Positions 1-7,695 are shown, counted from the stretch's first letter. The stretch: DNA of 7,860 nt from Patescibacteria group bacterium (GCA_018825765.1 JAHKAQ010000067.1:1-7860), one strand, 5' to 3'. Program-made: numbers and translations. Notes: generated from the sequence alone by a model not told the origin.

Positions 1-200
1 GCTTTCTTTTCCGCGTCCTGATTTAAAGAAACACTGCTTGATGTTTCCAGCTCATTTTTCAAACTACTTCGCAAATATCCCAAATAAATTAAAATTCCCG
101 CGTTCAAAAAAACGATTATAAAAATCACCTTCATTGTCCGCTTGGAAAGTTGAATTATCTTTATCTTTTCTAATTGTTCCGGCGGGAGCAAATTTATCAT
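1..200 (-). CDS. pilN: PilN, T4P inner-membrane assembly protein (partial, N-terminal 66 codons)
   Basis: PilN is a bitopic inner-membrane protein that pairs with PilO and joins the periplasmic alignment complex to cytoplasmic PilM. The ATG at 200 opens a frame that stays open to base 1, giving 66 codons plus two bases, so the C-terminal part lies outside the window. The protein begins MINLLPPE, the hallmark PilN tail that docks in a PilM groove. Lys and Arg residues follow (12-24), then one hydrophobic segment at about residues 25-43, then a charged region that should start the periplasmic coiled coil. The start is 7 bases past the pilM stop. No strong Shine-Dalgarno is visible; a weak AGGTT lies further back inside the end of pilM, so translation may be coupled to pilM. 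The motif, the membrane segment and the position after pilM make the identity secure despite truncation. Confidence 0.9.
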   Translation of the reverse strand, partial: MINLLPPEQLEKIKIIQLSKRTMKVIFIIVFLNAGILIYLGYLRSSLKNELETSSSVSLNQDAEKK

Positions 201-207
201 TTTATTT

Positions 208-1302
208 TTATATTGAACCTAGCGCGCACCCAATAGCGATCGAATAATCACAAACCAAATTCATCGGCATAGCGAGAGAATTTCCATCTACGCTAAACCC
301 GGAAAATTCCCCGCCAACTTCTATCTTTCGCCCCAAATTTTCTTCAATCCACTCCTTGATCCCGGCCACTGTCGCGCCCGCTCCTGTTAAATAAATTTTT
401 TCTATATTTTTTTCTTTTGCCCCGGCTTCAAAATAAGTGATCGCCCCTTGAATTTCCCGCGCTAATTCTTCGAAATTATCCCCCACTAATTCCCTGTGTT
501 TTTTCCCTAATTCCTGATTATTTAAAAATCCTGCTTCTCTTATTCCTTTTTTTATCTCTTCTATTTTCCCTTTATCTTGCGCGGCCAGACTGCCAGTGGC
601 GGCTTCCATTAATTTTCCAAATAATTCAGTCACGCTGAATAATATACTCGAGGTAAATAATACCGTGGTTTTATTTTTTATAAAAATCACTGACCGTTCC
701 CTGCCGAAATAAATTATAGCGATATTCTTTTCCTCCTTAACCTCCGCCCTGAACAATCCCTGAAATAAATTACCCAAAACAAAAGAATCCGGCCGAAATC
801 CAAGCGCCAAAAGATTGGCCGCGTTAAAAACTTCCAACCGGCTCTCAATCACTTCCTTTGGCGAAGCCACTAAAAGCACTTTCATCTTCCCGCCAGCCTG
901 ATCCTTGCCTATTATCTCCCAGTCGTAATACACCTTTTCCAAAGGAAGCGGGATGTTGTCTTCTGTCTCCCATTTGATTGCCTCGGTCATTTCATCTTCA
1001 CTTATCACGGGCATTTCCAATACTTTAATAAAGGACTTATTCTCGGGAATGGAACAAATCAACTTATTTTTTTTTATCAGCCGCGGCGAACATTCTCCCA
1101 TTATGCTTTTTAAAACTTCAGCCAGTGTCTTGTGTTTTTTTACCAAACCTCTTACCACGATACCCGGATCCAATTTCTTAGCCGCGTAGCCTGAAAAATT
1201 TATTCTTCCTCTTTTGTTTTTCATCTCAACCACTCGCAACATATTGTCTTCGATCTGAACTCCAAAACTGTTTGAAAAATCAATATTTTTTTTCTGGTCC
1301 AC
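208..1302 (-). CDS. pilM: PilM, actin-like T4P assembly protein with altered nucleotide-site motifs
   Basis: PilM is a cytoplasmic actin/FtsA-fold protein that forms a ring around the T4P machine and binds the PilN tail. The 364-residue length is normal for the family. Visible landmarks are the N-terminal strand at 12-27, the family segment around 107-130 (AIKWETEDNIPLPLEKVYYD), the second phosphate region at 193-208, the adenosine loop LTGAGA at 305-310, and the C-terminal YSIAIGCALG (353-362). The start is GTG at 1302; an in-frame TAA lies two codons upstream, and the next ATG (residue 21) would remove the first strand, so GTG is the best choice. The site has no clear Shine-Dalgarno. The usual acidic and small residues of phosphate loop 1 (GLDIGSS-like) read GVQIEDN here, and loop 2 (DIG-like) reads YFGRERS, so nucleotide binding may be weakened. 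The gene follows the PilX-like gene by 44 bases, the largest gap in the operon, and precedes pilN. Confidence 0.92.
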   Translation of the reverse strand: MDQKKNIDFSNSFGVQIEDNMLRVVEMKNKRGRINFSGYAAKKLDPGIVVRGLVKKHKTLAEVLKSIMGECSPRLIKKNKLICSIPENKSFIKVLEMPVISEDEMTEAIKWETEDNIPLPLEKVYYDWEIIGKDQAGGKMKVLLVASPKEVIESRLEVFNAANLLALGFRPDSFVLGNLFQGLFRAEVKEEKNIAIIYFGRERSVIFIKNKTTVLFTSSILFSVTELFGKLMEAATGSLAAQDKGKIEEIKKGIREAGFLNNQELGKKHRELVGDNFEELAREIQGAITYFEAGAKEKNIEKIYLTGAGATVAGIKEWIEENLGRKIEVGGEFSGFSVDGNSLAMPMNLVCDYSIAIGCALGSI

Positions 1303-1337
1303 AAATTACTTTTAATTCTTTATTCAGTGATAACCCC

Positions 1338-1346
1338 ATTATATCA
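1338..1346 (-). promoter_or_regulatory. Candidate internal promoter (extended -10) for pilMN
   Basis: On the minus strand the sequence TGATATAAT is an exact match to the extended -10 consensus TGnTATAAT. It starts directly after the TGA stop of the PilX-like gene and lies in the longest intergenic gap of the operon. The position 17 bases upstream reads TATGGG, which is not a good -35, but extended -10 promoters can work without one. Transcription would begin near 1331, leaving roughly 28 bases of leader before the pilM GTG. This is a motif match only. Confidence 0.4.
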
Positions 1347-2729
1347 TCATTTTTCCTCTTCCCATAAATCAAGTTGATATTCGTTTTGTGTTGGAAAATA
1401 AGGCGGAGTATTATACATAAGCTCCGGATCAAACTCTATATTCCTGTATTCATAACCGCTGCAATAAACAGTTCCACCGCAAACCCAGGCAAATCCGTAT
1501 CTTTGATTAGTGGCCAAAGCTCCGAAAATCGTTATTGTGTCTCTTTTATAATATTGCCAGCTTGTCCAAAAATTATAATAATCCCTGCCAATTCGACCGT
1601 TTTGAGCCACCAGCGCCCCGTCTATCCTTAAATCATCTTCGCTATAAAGCCCGACCGTGATATCCCCCTGAGCAATAAGACCCAACATCTCGCTTCCATC
1701 GTAGCCAGCGTAAGTAATATCTTTTTCAATGTAAATATTGGAATAATCTGAACCAGTCTCTAAATCAGCGCAGGCAATAGTTATTTTCTTGTCGCTAATC
1801 TCCCCTTCAATGGTCGCGTCGTCTTCCACGAAAATAACCCCGCTATCCGGCAGCGGGTAATTTTTGTAAAAACTTTCAGAATTAATATGATGACTGGAGC
1901 TTCCTCTTGAGGTCACCTTATAAACATCCATCGTCCCGTCATCCTTTAATATTAAGTGATAACCATACTTATTTAAACCAGAATAAGGGTCTAAATATAT
2001 CTGGGCTTGAGCCTTCATTTCCGCCAAATTACCGATCATTCCGGTAAAATCCGTGACAGCCACGGGAAAATCCGTGCCGGCCAGGAAAACTTGGCTCGGA
2101 TCAGGCATAGCCGTCCACACTCCGTCTTTCATCGAACCAGTGTCCGGATCCCAATATTCCTGCTTGGAGGATGAAATAACATTATGGGCTATTCCATCAA
2201 ATCTAATCCCGTTATTGGAATGTATCGGCCCCCAGATTTCAGTTCCCTGGCCAAAACGCATTATATCGTTAGCCACTACCACGTATTCACTCCAGGCCGG
2301 CTTTCTAAGCCGGGCTTTTATTTTCCTTTTAACTTCCGGGTTGTCATAGTGCCAACCGGTTGACTGCACCTCTATTATGGTCGAACCTTCCTGCGGCGGA
2401 GTAACTTCCAGGGAAAATTGCCCGACCGCTTTTCCTTGCGGGTCGCGATACTCCCTGTCATAAGACGGAACCCCCAGCGGAACCCCCAGCCAATAATCAG
2501 CGATTTGAGCCGCTGTTCTTCCATTGAGTTGCGAAGCCACGTGCCACCGATACATCTCAATTCCAGCTTCAGCGATATTGAAAGCCTGCTCCCGTTGAGT
2601 TTTTTTCACGCTCACGTGCCGCTGACCGCCCACGTAACCCAAAAGCCCGGTAAACACCACCAGAAAAAAAGTCCCGGCCACTAAAACCAGCGCTAAAACA
2701 GAACCCCTTTGTTTTATTTTTTTAATCAC
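1347..2729 (-). CDS. PilX/GspK-like pilin-like protein with long beta-rich C-terminal region
   Basis: This 460-residue protein has the N-terminus of a PilX/GspK-type minor pilin: a short basic leader (MIKKIKQRG, 1-9), then a hydrophobic helix at about 10-33 that starts with Ser and has Leu, not Glu, at position +5. Lack of Glu5 is typical of GspK, which caps the pseudopilus tip. The segment QAFNIAEAGIEMYRWH (48-63) is characteristic of PilX-like proteins. The rest (about 145-460) contains a WGPIHSNNGIRF stretch (166-177) and, from about 297, short alternating strands (VIFVEDDATIEGEI, then GLIAQGDITVG and GALVAQNGRIG) that suggest a beta-helix like those of DUF4900 or polymer-forming proteins. 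The start is GTG at 2729; an in-frame TAA lies just upstream, which limits other choices. The Shine-Dalgarno is weak. The gene lies 8 bases after the PilW/GspJ-like gene. Membership in the minor pilin set is well supported; the function of the body is not known. Confidence 0.82.
   Translation of the reverse strand: MIKKIKQRGSVLALVLVAGTFFLVVFTGLLGYVGGQRHVSVKKTQREQAFNIAEAGIEMYRWHVASQLNGRTAAQIADYWLGVPLGVPSYDREYRDPQGKAVGQFSLEVTPPQEGSTIIEVQSTGWHYDNPEVKRKIKARLRKPAWSEYVVVANDIMRFGQGTEIWGPIHSNNGIRFDGIAHNVISSSKQEYWDPDTGSMKDGVWTAMPDPSQVFLAGTDFPVAVTDFTGMIGNLAEMKAQAQIYLDPYSGLNKYGYHLILKDDGTMDVYKVTSRGSSSHHINSESFYKNYPLPDSGVIFVEDDATIEGEISDKKITIACADLETGSDYSNIYIEKDITYAGYDGSEMLGLIAQGDITVGLYSEDDLRIDGALVAQNGRIGRDYYNFWTSWQYYKRDTITIFGALATNQRYGFAWVCGGTVYCSGYEYRNIEFDPELMYNTPPYFPTQNEYQLDLWEEEK
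2466..2489. repeat. 12-bp in-frame tandem duplication
   Basis: The 12-base unit CGGAACCCCCAG occurs twice with no mismatch at 2466-2477 and 2478-2489. It lies inside the PilX/GspK-like gene and encodes a doubled LGVP (residues 81-88), so the reading frame is kept. It is probably a slippage duplication in a surface loop. Confidence 0.9.
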
Positions 2730-2737
2730 CAGTTATT

Positions 2738-3361
2738 TTAATTTCTTAAATTCCTTAAAAAAACTTGCGATTCTACTGTTCTTTCCCTGCCTTGACCAAG
2801 ATTTATTCTTGTTTTTAAATTTACCTTTATAAGCCTGATATCCGACACGTCCACCGGATAGCTCAACTCTATGTCCTGACCGGTTTCACCGTCTATCCCC
2901 CAATAAGAAAAAATTGGATTATCCTGATCATTTATTATTTCTCTTCCCATTTTTTCCGTCTCCTCACTGCCCAAAGGATAAGCCATGGGCTGACCCGCTC
3001 CTTCAACTATCCCTTTGAATAAATTCTCCCCGTCCAAAAAATATCTAACCCGCTCGCACAAAGAATCCGAATCAATGTCAGAATAAAAAATAATCTCATT
3101 TTTATTTGCCGCGTCTATAGCGTAAGCCCCGTTTTCGCCGTTTCTCATCTTCCTAAGCTCCTCCACCATATTCTGAATGTTTATATTCACCCGGTCAGTG
3201 CTTAGCGCTTCTTCGGTTACCCGAACATGATTCTTGTATCCATAAATCAAAAAACTAGCCACCATCAAAGAAATTACAGTAAATAAAATCACCGCCATTA
3301 AACTCTCGATTAAAGTCATTCCCTGAATGTATTTCCCGCGTTTTAAACAGGTCAATCTCAT
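2738..3361 (-). CDS. PilW/GspJ-like minor pilin
   Basis: This is a type IV prepilin of 207 residues with a class III signal. The basic leader MRLTCLKRGKYIQG (1-14) is followed by the cleavage point G^MTLIES, with the conserved Glu at +5, and a hydrophobic helix to about residue 40. PilD would cut after Gly14 and methylate the new N-terminus. The later segment NEIIFYSDIDSDSLCERVRYFLDG resembles PilW/GspJ proteins, which usually have a strand pair around an IxFYSDxDxDG-like stretch. No extra C-terminal domain is present, unlike the two neighbouring pilin genes. The ATG at 3361 comes 3 bases after the upstream stop. A GGAAAG sequence at 3377-3372 lies 10 bases before it and may act as the ribosome binding site. 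Position between the GspI-like and GspK-like genes supports the GspJ-like role. The J-type assignment is by similarity of pattern and order; that it is a prepilin is certain. Confidence 0.88.
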   Translation of the reverse strand: MRLTCLKRGKYIQGMTLIESLMAVILFTVISLMVASFLIYGYKNHVRVTEEALSTDRVNINIQNMVEELRKMRNGENGAYAIDAANKNEIIFYSDIDSDSLCERVRYFLDGENLFKGIVEGAGQPMAYPLGSEETEKMGREIINDQDNPIFSYWGIDGETGQDIELSYPVDVSDIRLIKVNLKTRINLGQGRERTVESQVFLRNLRN

Positions 3362-3364
3362 AAA

Positions 3365-4696
3365 TTATTGTCTTTCCAATAAAATTTCCTTTTTCGTCAG
3401 CTGATTTAAGGCGACCAGGCCGTTATAATTTTCATAACCGTCCATTGCCGCGTCTATAGTATAATCCCCGCTCTCCATTATCTCCTGCCAGAAAAATGCC
3501 CTGCCAAAATTATCAGTGACCTTGTTGCCGGAAAAATTAGGACCGTTTACCGTCACAGCCGCTTCCGGGATTGCCTCTCTGGTCGCGCTGTCCAAAACTT
3601 CAACCAGCAGGGAATTTACTTCTTTTCTTACGCACTTGGCTTCCACCTGCTTTGTCTGTCCGGCCGGAAGCTCAAAAGGATAACTAGTATCCAATTGAAC
3701 TAATTCATAATTACCGTCGTTCAAATTCATTTCATAGCCTCCTGCGCTAGCCGGCTGGACAGTAATAACTCCCGACTCATCAGCGATCAAATTATCTTCC
3801 TGAAAAACATAGACCGGCTGCGGCTCCATTTCTTGCGTATAACCCAATATTCTGCCTCCTTTTATCGCCACGGAAAAACCGCTAATCCCATTATCCGCCT
3901 GATCTTTTATCCCTATTTTCAACTCCCCCATTTCATCGATCCGGATTGATTTCATGTTTAAATCACTTTCCATAACCGTGGGGTGTTCATCTACCGGATG
4001 AAACCAGGTCGCAGGATAAGGCGGATAAGTCCGCACTTCCTCATAACCTGAACGCTTTAAATAAATCTGATAGCCGTCTAACGATTCAGGCATTCCGTAT
4101 AAAATCACGTTTCCATAATCATCGGTCCTTGTGTGAATTTCAACCGCCGGAGATAAGCCAGGCTCCAGGATATCAACTTCGCATTGCGGCACACCCGCTC
4201 CTTCAAAATCAACCGCGTTGATGCTTAGAATTCCACCCGCTTCCTCGTCATCCGCGCTAGCTGGATAAACACTGGAGACAAGCGCTATTTCATTCTTCTG
4301 GAATGAACTATCCCAGCCAACCCCTATTCTTATTACCTTGTAATCCGCCGGCCGGACATCATCCGGGAAAACACCGTCCGACTCGTCATCCAAATATTTT
4401 ATTTCAGTTCTCACCGTAAAACTCGCCCCGCCCTTGCTCATCTCCTTCTCCTGTGGAAGATCTCCTCCAGGGACTCCTCCTTCTGTTCCCGCCCTGGCAT
4501 AATCCATGGCCTTTATTTTTTCCATTTCCTCGTTAGCCAGGTAAAGGCCTATGGTTCTTACTTTCGCGTCTGACACCAAGCGGCCGGACAACAAAAACAT
4601 GCCAAAAATGCTAATGCTTATTATGGCTAAAAGAAAAATAGCCACCAAAACCTCGATCAAAGTCGTGCCAGATTGTTTTTTACCCGCAAAAATCAT
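3365..4696 (-). CDS. Large PilV/GspI-like minor pilin with three C-terminal Ig-like or carboxypeptidase-regulatory-like domains
   Basis: This is a 443-residue prepilin, much longer than the usual 120-200 for PilV/GspI. The leader MIFAGKKQSG (1-10) ends at G^TTLIEVLVAIFLLA, with Glu at +5 and a hydrophobic helix to about 36. The pilin head runs to about 145. Three beta-sandwich-like repeats follow: about 155-225 (AVDFEGAGVPQCEVDI, then TDDYGNVILYG and SGYEEV), 258-355 (IKDQADNGISGFSVAIKGG, then DESGVITV) and 360-443 (VLDSATREAIPEAAVTVNG, then TDNFGRAFF and DGYENY). The pattern of VxD, (A/G)xxV, TDxxGxxxx and GY matches carboxypeptidase regulatory-like domains. These would be exposed at the pilus tip and could bind a surface. 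The ATG at 4696 overlaps the pilC stop in an ATGA, so translation is likely coupled. The gene is the first of the three minor pilin genes. The prepilin identity is certain; the domain calls rest on sequence pattern and the adhesive role is inference. Confidence 0.85.
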   Translation of the reverse strand: MIFAGKKQSGTTLIEVLVAIFLLAIISISIFGMFLLSGRLVSDAKVRTIGLYLANEEMEKIKAMDYARAGTEGGVPGGDLPQEKEMSKGGASFTVRTEIKYLDDESDGVFPDDVRPADYKVIRIGVGWDSSFQKNEIALVSSVYPASADDEEAGGILSINAVDFEGAGVPQCEVDILEPGLSPAVEIHTRTDDYGNVILYGMPESLDGYQIYLKRSGYEEVRTYPPYPATWFHPVDEHPTVMESDLNMKSIRIDEMGELKIGIKDQADNGISGFSVAIKGGRILGYTQEMEPQPVYVFQEDNLIADESGVITVQPASAGGYEMNLNDGNYELVQLDTSYPFELPAGQTKQVEAKCVRKEVNSLLVEVLDSATREAIPEAAVTVNGPNFSGNKVTDNFGRAFFWQEIMESGDYTIDAAMDGYENYNGLVALNQLTKKEILLERQ

Positions 4697-5916
4697 TCGA
4701 TTACGTCTACTATTGAATACATTGGCTGTAACATTGATATCGCGAAAAACCCGACCGCGCCGCCCAATATTATCATAAGAATCGGCTCCACAATCGATGA
4801 AAGGCTCTTGGAAATCGTATCCACCTCCTGTTCATAAAAACGGGCCAATTCCTTTAATACTTCGGCGCTCATTCCAGTTTCTTCCCCCACTTTTGTCATT
4901 TGAGTTACCAGCGCCGGAAAAATTCTCTCATCCTCTCTTAAAACCGAATTTAGCGCCACTCCTCTCTTCACTTCATTAGCCGCTCTTTTAATAGCTTTCT
5001 GGTAATAAAGATTGGAAACCGTGTCTGAAACAATGTTTAACGCCCGGATAATCGGCACCCCGCCGCCCAAAAGAGACGCCAATGACCGACAGAATCGGGC
5101 CGAATTGTATTTTATAACAATACCTTTTAAATACGGCGTTTTTATCAATAAAAAATCTACAATGCTTTTACCAAAAAAACTTCGAAGAAACATACTTATT
5201 CCCGCGACTATCGCCGCAAGAATCGCGAGGGTCAAAAAATAATGCTCTTTTAAAAAATTGCTTGTACCGATCAGGATTCTCGTAGCTAGCGGCAATTGCA
5301 CGTTTAATTCATCAAAAATCTTGGAAATCCGCGGAATAACTATCACCATCATCAAAACCCCAATCCCGGCCATAGCCCCCAAAACCACTCCAGGATAAAT
5401 CATCGCGCCTTTGATTTTACTCTTTAAATCATGCTCCTTTTTCATCTGGATCGCCAATATCTTCAAGGTCTCGTCCACCCGCCCCATCAATTCGCCCACT
5501 TCCACCATGCTCACGTACACATTAGGGAAAACCCTGGGATATCTGGCCAAAGATTCATTGAGCGCCACTCCTTTTTTCACGCTCTCAGCCACATCTTTTA
5601 GAACTTTGTTAAAATAACTTGACCTGGATTGAACAGCTAAAATGTTTAACGCCTGCGGCAAACCCACCCCGCCCTTTATCATTACCGCTAGATGCCGGGT
5701 GAACATCATTTTTTCCTTTAATGAGACCCTCTTAAACAAAGAAAAACCCAAAAAGAGCCGCCTGGATTCATCCTTTTCTCTCCTTTGCTGGATGAGCACT
5801 GGAAAATAGCCTTCCTTTTTTAACTGCCAGGCCACGTCCCGCTCGTCTTTCGCCTCCAACATACCCGAGGTAGATTTCCCCTCTTTATTTCTTGTCTTAT
5901 AATAAAAAAATGCCAT
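4693..5916 (-). CDS. pilC: PilC/GspF, T4P inner-membrane platform protein
   Basis: PilC is the polytopic inner-membrane platform that PilB rotates to add or remove pilin subunits. The 407 residues match the family. Two T2SSF domains are visible, at about 68-193 and 271-393; each has the conserved pattern of a helix pair, a GVxLxxAL or GVPIIRAL segment, and EVGExxG in the first (VEVGELMG, 138-145) and VGEETGMS in the second (343-350). Three membrane segments are predicted at about 177-196, 226-246 and 376-398. The N-terminal cytoplasmic part (about 1-60) is the short region that meets the ATPase. The ATG at 5916 follows pilB by 12 bases. AAAAGG (5930-5925) lies 8 bases upstream and overlaps the pilB stop, so it serves as a ribosome binding site with coupling. 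The stop overlaps the next gene by four bases. Confidence 0.96.
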   Translation of the reverse strand: MAFFYYKTRNKEGKSTSGMLEAKDERDVAWQLKKEGYFPVLIQQRREKDESRRLFLGFSLFKRVSLKEKMMFTRHLAVMIKGGVGLPQALNILAVQSRSSYFNKVLKDVAESVKKGVALNESLARYPRVFPNVYVSMVEVGELMGRVDETLKILAIQMKKEHDLKSKIKGAMIYPGVVLGAMAGIGVLMMVIVIPRISKIFDELNVQLPLATRILIGTSNFLKEHYFLTLAILAAIVAGISMFLRSFFGKSIVDFLLIKTPYLKGIVIKYNSARFCRSLASLLGGGVPIIRALNIVSDTVSNLYYQKAIKRAANEVKRGVALNSVLREDERIFPALVTQMTKVGEETGMSAEVLKELARFYEQEVDTISKSLSSIVEPILMIILGGAVGFFAISMLQPMYSIVDVIE

Positions 5917-5928
5917 ATTTTTAACCTT

Positions 5929-7695
5929 TTATTCTTTAGTAACCCGAAGCACTTCTTCTATGGTTGTTATTCCCAGAACCGCTTTTAAAAATCCGTCTTC
6001 CAGCATGGTTCTCATGCCTTTTTGCCGCGCCGCCGCCTCAATGTCATTGGATGATTTTTCTTGAGTAATCATTTTCGCTATCTCTTCGTCCACTTCCAAC
6101 ACCTCGAAAACCCCGACTCTCCCCTTTAAGCCGCTGGTGCCGCACCTGTCACAACCCGCTCCTTTGCTGAATTTTATCTCTTCAATCGAATTTATCCCTC
6201 TTATTTCTTCCGGCATACGGGCGTCTTTTTTCAAAAACTCAAGGCACCTGTCCACGTTTATCGCTTTCTTCAACGATTCAATTTGCTTTGTGTCAAGATT
6301 AAAAGTTTTCACGCAATTCGGACAAACTTTCCGGACCAGCCGCTGGGCTATAATTAAATTCAGGGTAGAAGCGACCAAATATGATTCAATTCCCATGTCA
6401 ATCAATCTCGGCATAGCTCCAGCCGCGGAATTCGTATGAATGGTTGAAAGAACCAAATGCCCGGTCATGGCCGAGTGCGCGGCTATTTCCGCCGTTTCTT
6501 TGTCGCGAATCTCTCCCACTAAAATAATATCCGGATCCTGGCGCAAAAGCGATCTTAACCCTATGGCAAAATTCAAACCTATTTTCGGATTAACCTGCGT
6601 CTGATTAATCCCCTGGATCCTGTATTCAATAGGATCCTCGATTGTGCTTATGTTTACTTCTCTTGAATTCAGAAGGTCAATCACCGTGTAAAGTGTCGTT
6701 GTTTTACCGCTTCCGGTCGGGCCGGAAACCAGAATCATGCCGTTGGGCTTGCGAATTGCCGCCTGAACCATCTCTAAATTACTCCCTTCAAGCCCGACCT
6801 GCTCCAAAGTAAGACCTTTGGAGGATTCATCCAAAATTCTCATTACCACTTTCTCTCCCCCGTAAACCGGAATCACCGAAACTCGAAAAGAGACATTTAA
6901 ATTATCTTCGTTTATTTTAAATCTTCCGTCCTGCGGCAAGCGATGCTCGTCTAATTTCAAATTAGACAGCACTTTAATTCTTGCCACCACAAAGGGCAGT
7001 ATCTCCTTAGGCAAAGTCATTACGTCGTGCAATATTCCGTCGACCCTATAACGCACCAGCACCCCCTGCTCACCCGGCTCAACATGGATATCACTTGCCA
7101 TCTGCGCCACCGCGTGGCGCACCAAAGTGCTCACGATTTTCACCACCGGCAAATCAGTCGCCGCCTTTTTCAAACTCTCTGCCTCCCCGTCTCCGTTATC
7201 CCCTTTTCCGTTCTTAATAAGCGCTGTCCTGGAATTTCTTTCAATAATTTCCCCAAACTCCATCTGCAAAGACTTTTGGTATTGATTCAAAACTTTTTGA
7301 ATTGATTCTCTGGAAGCGAGACAGGGAATTATCCTTAATTCAGTCTTTTTTCGAATAAAATCAATCGCCGGCAAATCAACCGGATTAAGCATGGCCAGTT
7401 TCAATTTGCCCTTTTCTCTGGCAAAAGCCACGATATTATACTTTCTGGCAATAGTCTCAGGCACTATTCTTAATATCTCTTTTGGCACAAAAACATTCTC
7501 CAGATTAACATAGGGAATTCCATGGATATAAGCATAGGCTTTGCGCAACTGCTCGTCAGATATCTTATTCATCTTTACCAGATAATCCTCCCAATCCCCC
7601 TCTTGAGCGTTCTTTTTAGCCTGGGCTATATCCTTTTCCGTCAACAGGCCCGAATCCACCAAAAATTGAGTTAATTGATCCTCGCCTTTTTTCAT
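5929..7695 (-). CDS. pilB: PilB/GspE, T4P assembly ATPase
   Basis: PilB is the hexameric cytoplasmic ATPase that powers pilus extension. All key motifs are present in 588 residues: Walker A GPTGSGKT (325-332), Asp box STIEDPIEY (350-358), Walker B DIILVGEIRD (389-398), His box from about 406 to 421 (AAHSAMTGHLVLSTIH), and a zinc tetracysteine (Cys458, Cys461, Cys515, Cys518; CPNC and CDRC). The zinc pairs and N-terminal extension separate it from the retraction ATPase PilT. An MshEN-like domain fills about 7-140 (LTQFLVDSGLLTEKDI resembles the first motif), but the RLG-type opening known from c-di-GMP binders is not obvious, so ligand binding cannot be assumed. The ATG at 7695 is the in-frame start and gives a normal N-terminus. 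A second ATG 13 bases upstream lies out of frame. No good Shine-Dalgarno sits next to the start: the nearest GGGG lies 23 bases away. This is the first gene of the operon seen here. Confidence 0.97.
   Translation of the reverse strand: MKKGEDQLTQFLVDSGLLTEKDIAQAKKNAQEGDWEDYLVKMNKISDEQLRKAYAYIHGIPYVNLENVFVPKEILRIVPETIARKYNIVAFAREKGKLKLAMLNPVDLPAIDFIRKKTELRIIPCLASRESIQKVLNQYQKSLQMEFGEIIERNSRTALIKNGKGDNGDGEAESLKKAATDLPVVKIVSTLVRHAVAQMASDIHVEPGEQGVLVRYRVDGILHDVMTLPKEILPFVVARIKVLSNLKLDEHRLPQDGRFKINEDNLNVSFRVSVIPVYGGEKVVMRILDESSKGLTLEQVGLEGSNLEMVQAAIRKPNGMILVSGPTGSGKTTTLYTVIDLLNSREVNISTIEDPIEYRIQGINQTQVNPKIGLNFAIGLRSLLRQDPDIILVGEIRDKETAEIAAHSAMTGHLVLSTIHTNSAAGAMPRLIDMGIESYLVASTLNLIIAQRLVRKVCPNCVKTFNLDTKQIESLKKAINVDRCLEFLKKDARMPEEIRGINSIEEIKFSKGAGCDRCGTSGLKGRVGVFEVLEVDEEIAKMITQEKSSNDIEAAARQKGMRTMLEDGFLKAVLGITTIEEVLRVTKE

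Noticed and set aside
953..1189. Plus-strand open frame of 78 codons inside pilM
   Set aside because: It lies wholly antisense to a secure pilM, has low-complexity Phe/Ser/Leu content and no recognisable motif.
2053..2349. Plus-strand open frame of 98 codons opposite the PilX-like gene
   Set aside because: It is antisense to a well-supported minor pilin gene, with no ribosome binding site or family motif.
2375..2560. Minus-strand second frame of 61 codons inside the PilX-like gene
   Set aside because: It is an alternative frame within a real gene, Arg/Gly-rich, with no start signal.
6137..6439. Plus-strand open frame of 100 codons opposite pilB
   Set aside because: It is fully antisense to the region of pilB encoding the zinc cysteines and neighbouring core, and its composition follows from the pilB codons.
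7027..7305. Plus-strand open frame of 92 codons opposite the middle of pilB
   Set aside because: It is antisense to a conserved ATPase gene and has no start signal or known motif.
5929..7695. Assignment of the ATPase as PilT (retraction) or as a GspE of type II secretion
   Set aside because: PilT is about 350 residues and lacks the tetracysteine and N-terminal extension. GspE is hard to exclude by itself, but the pilM and pilN genes in the same operon favour a type IV pilus.
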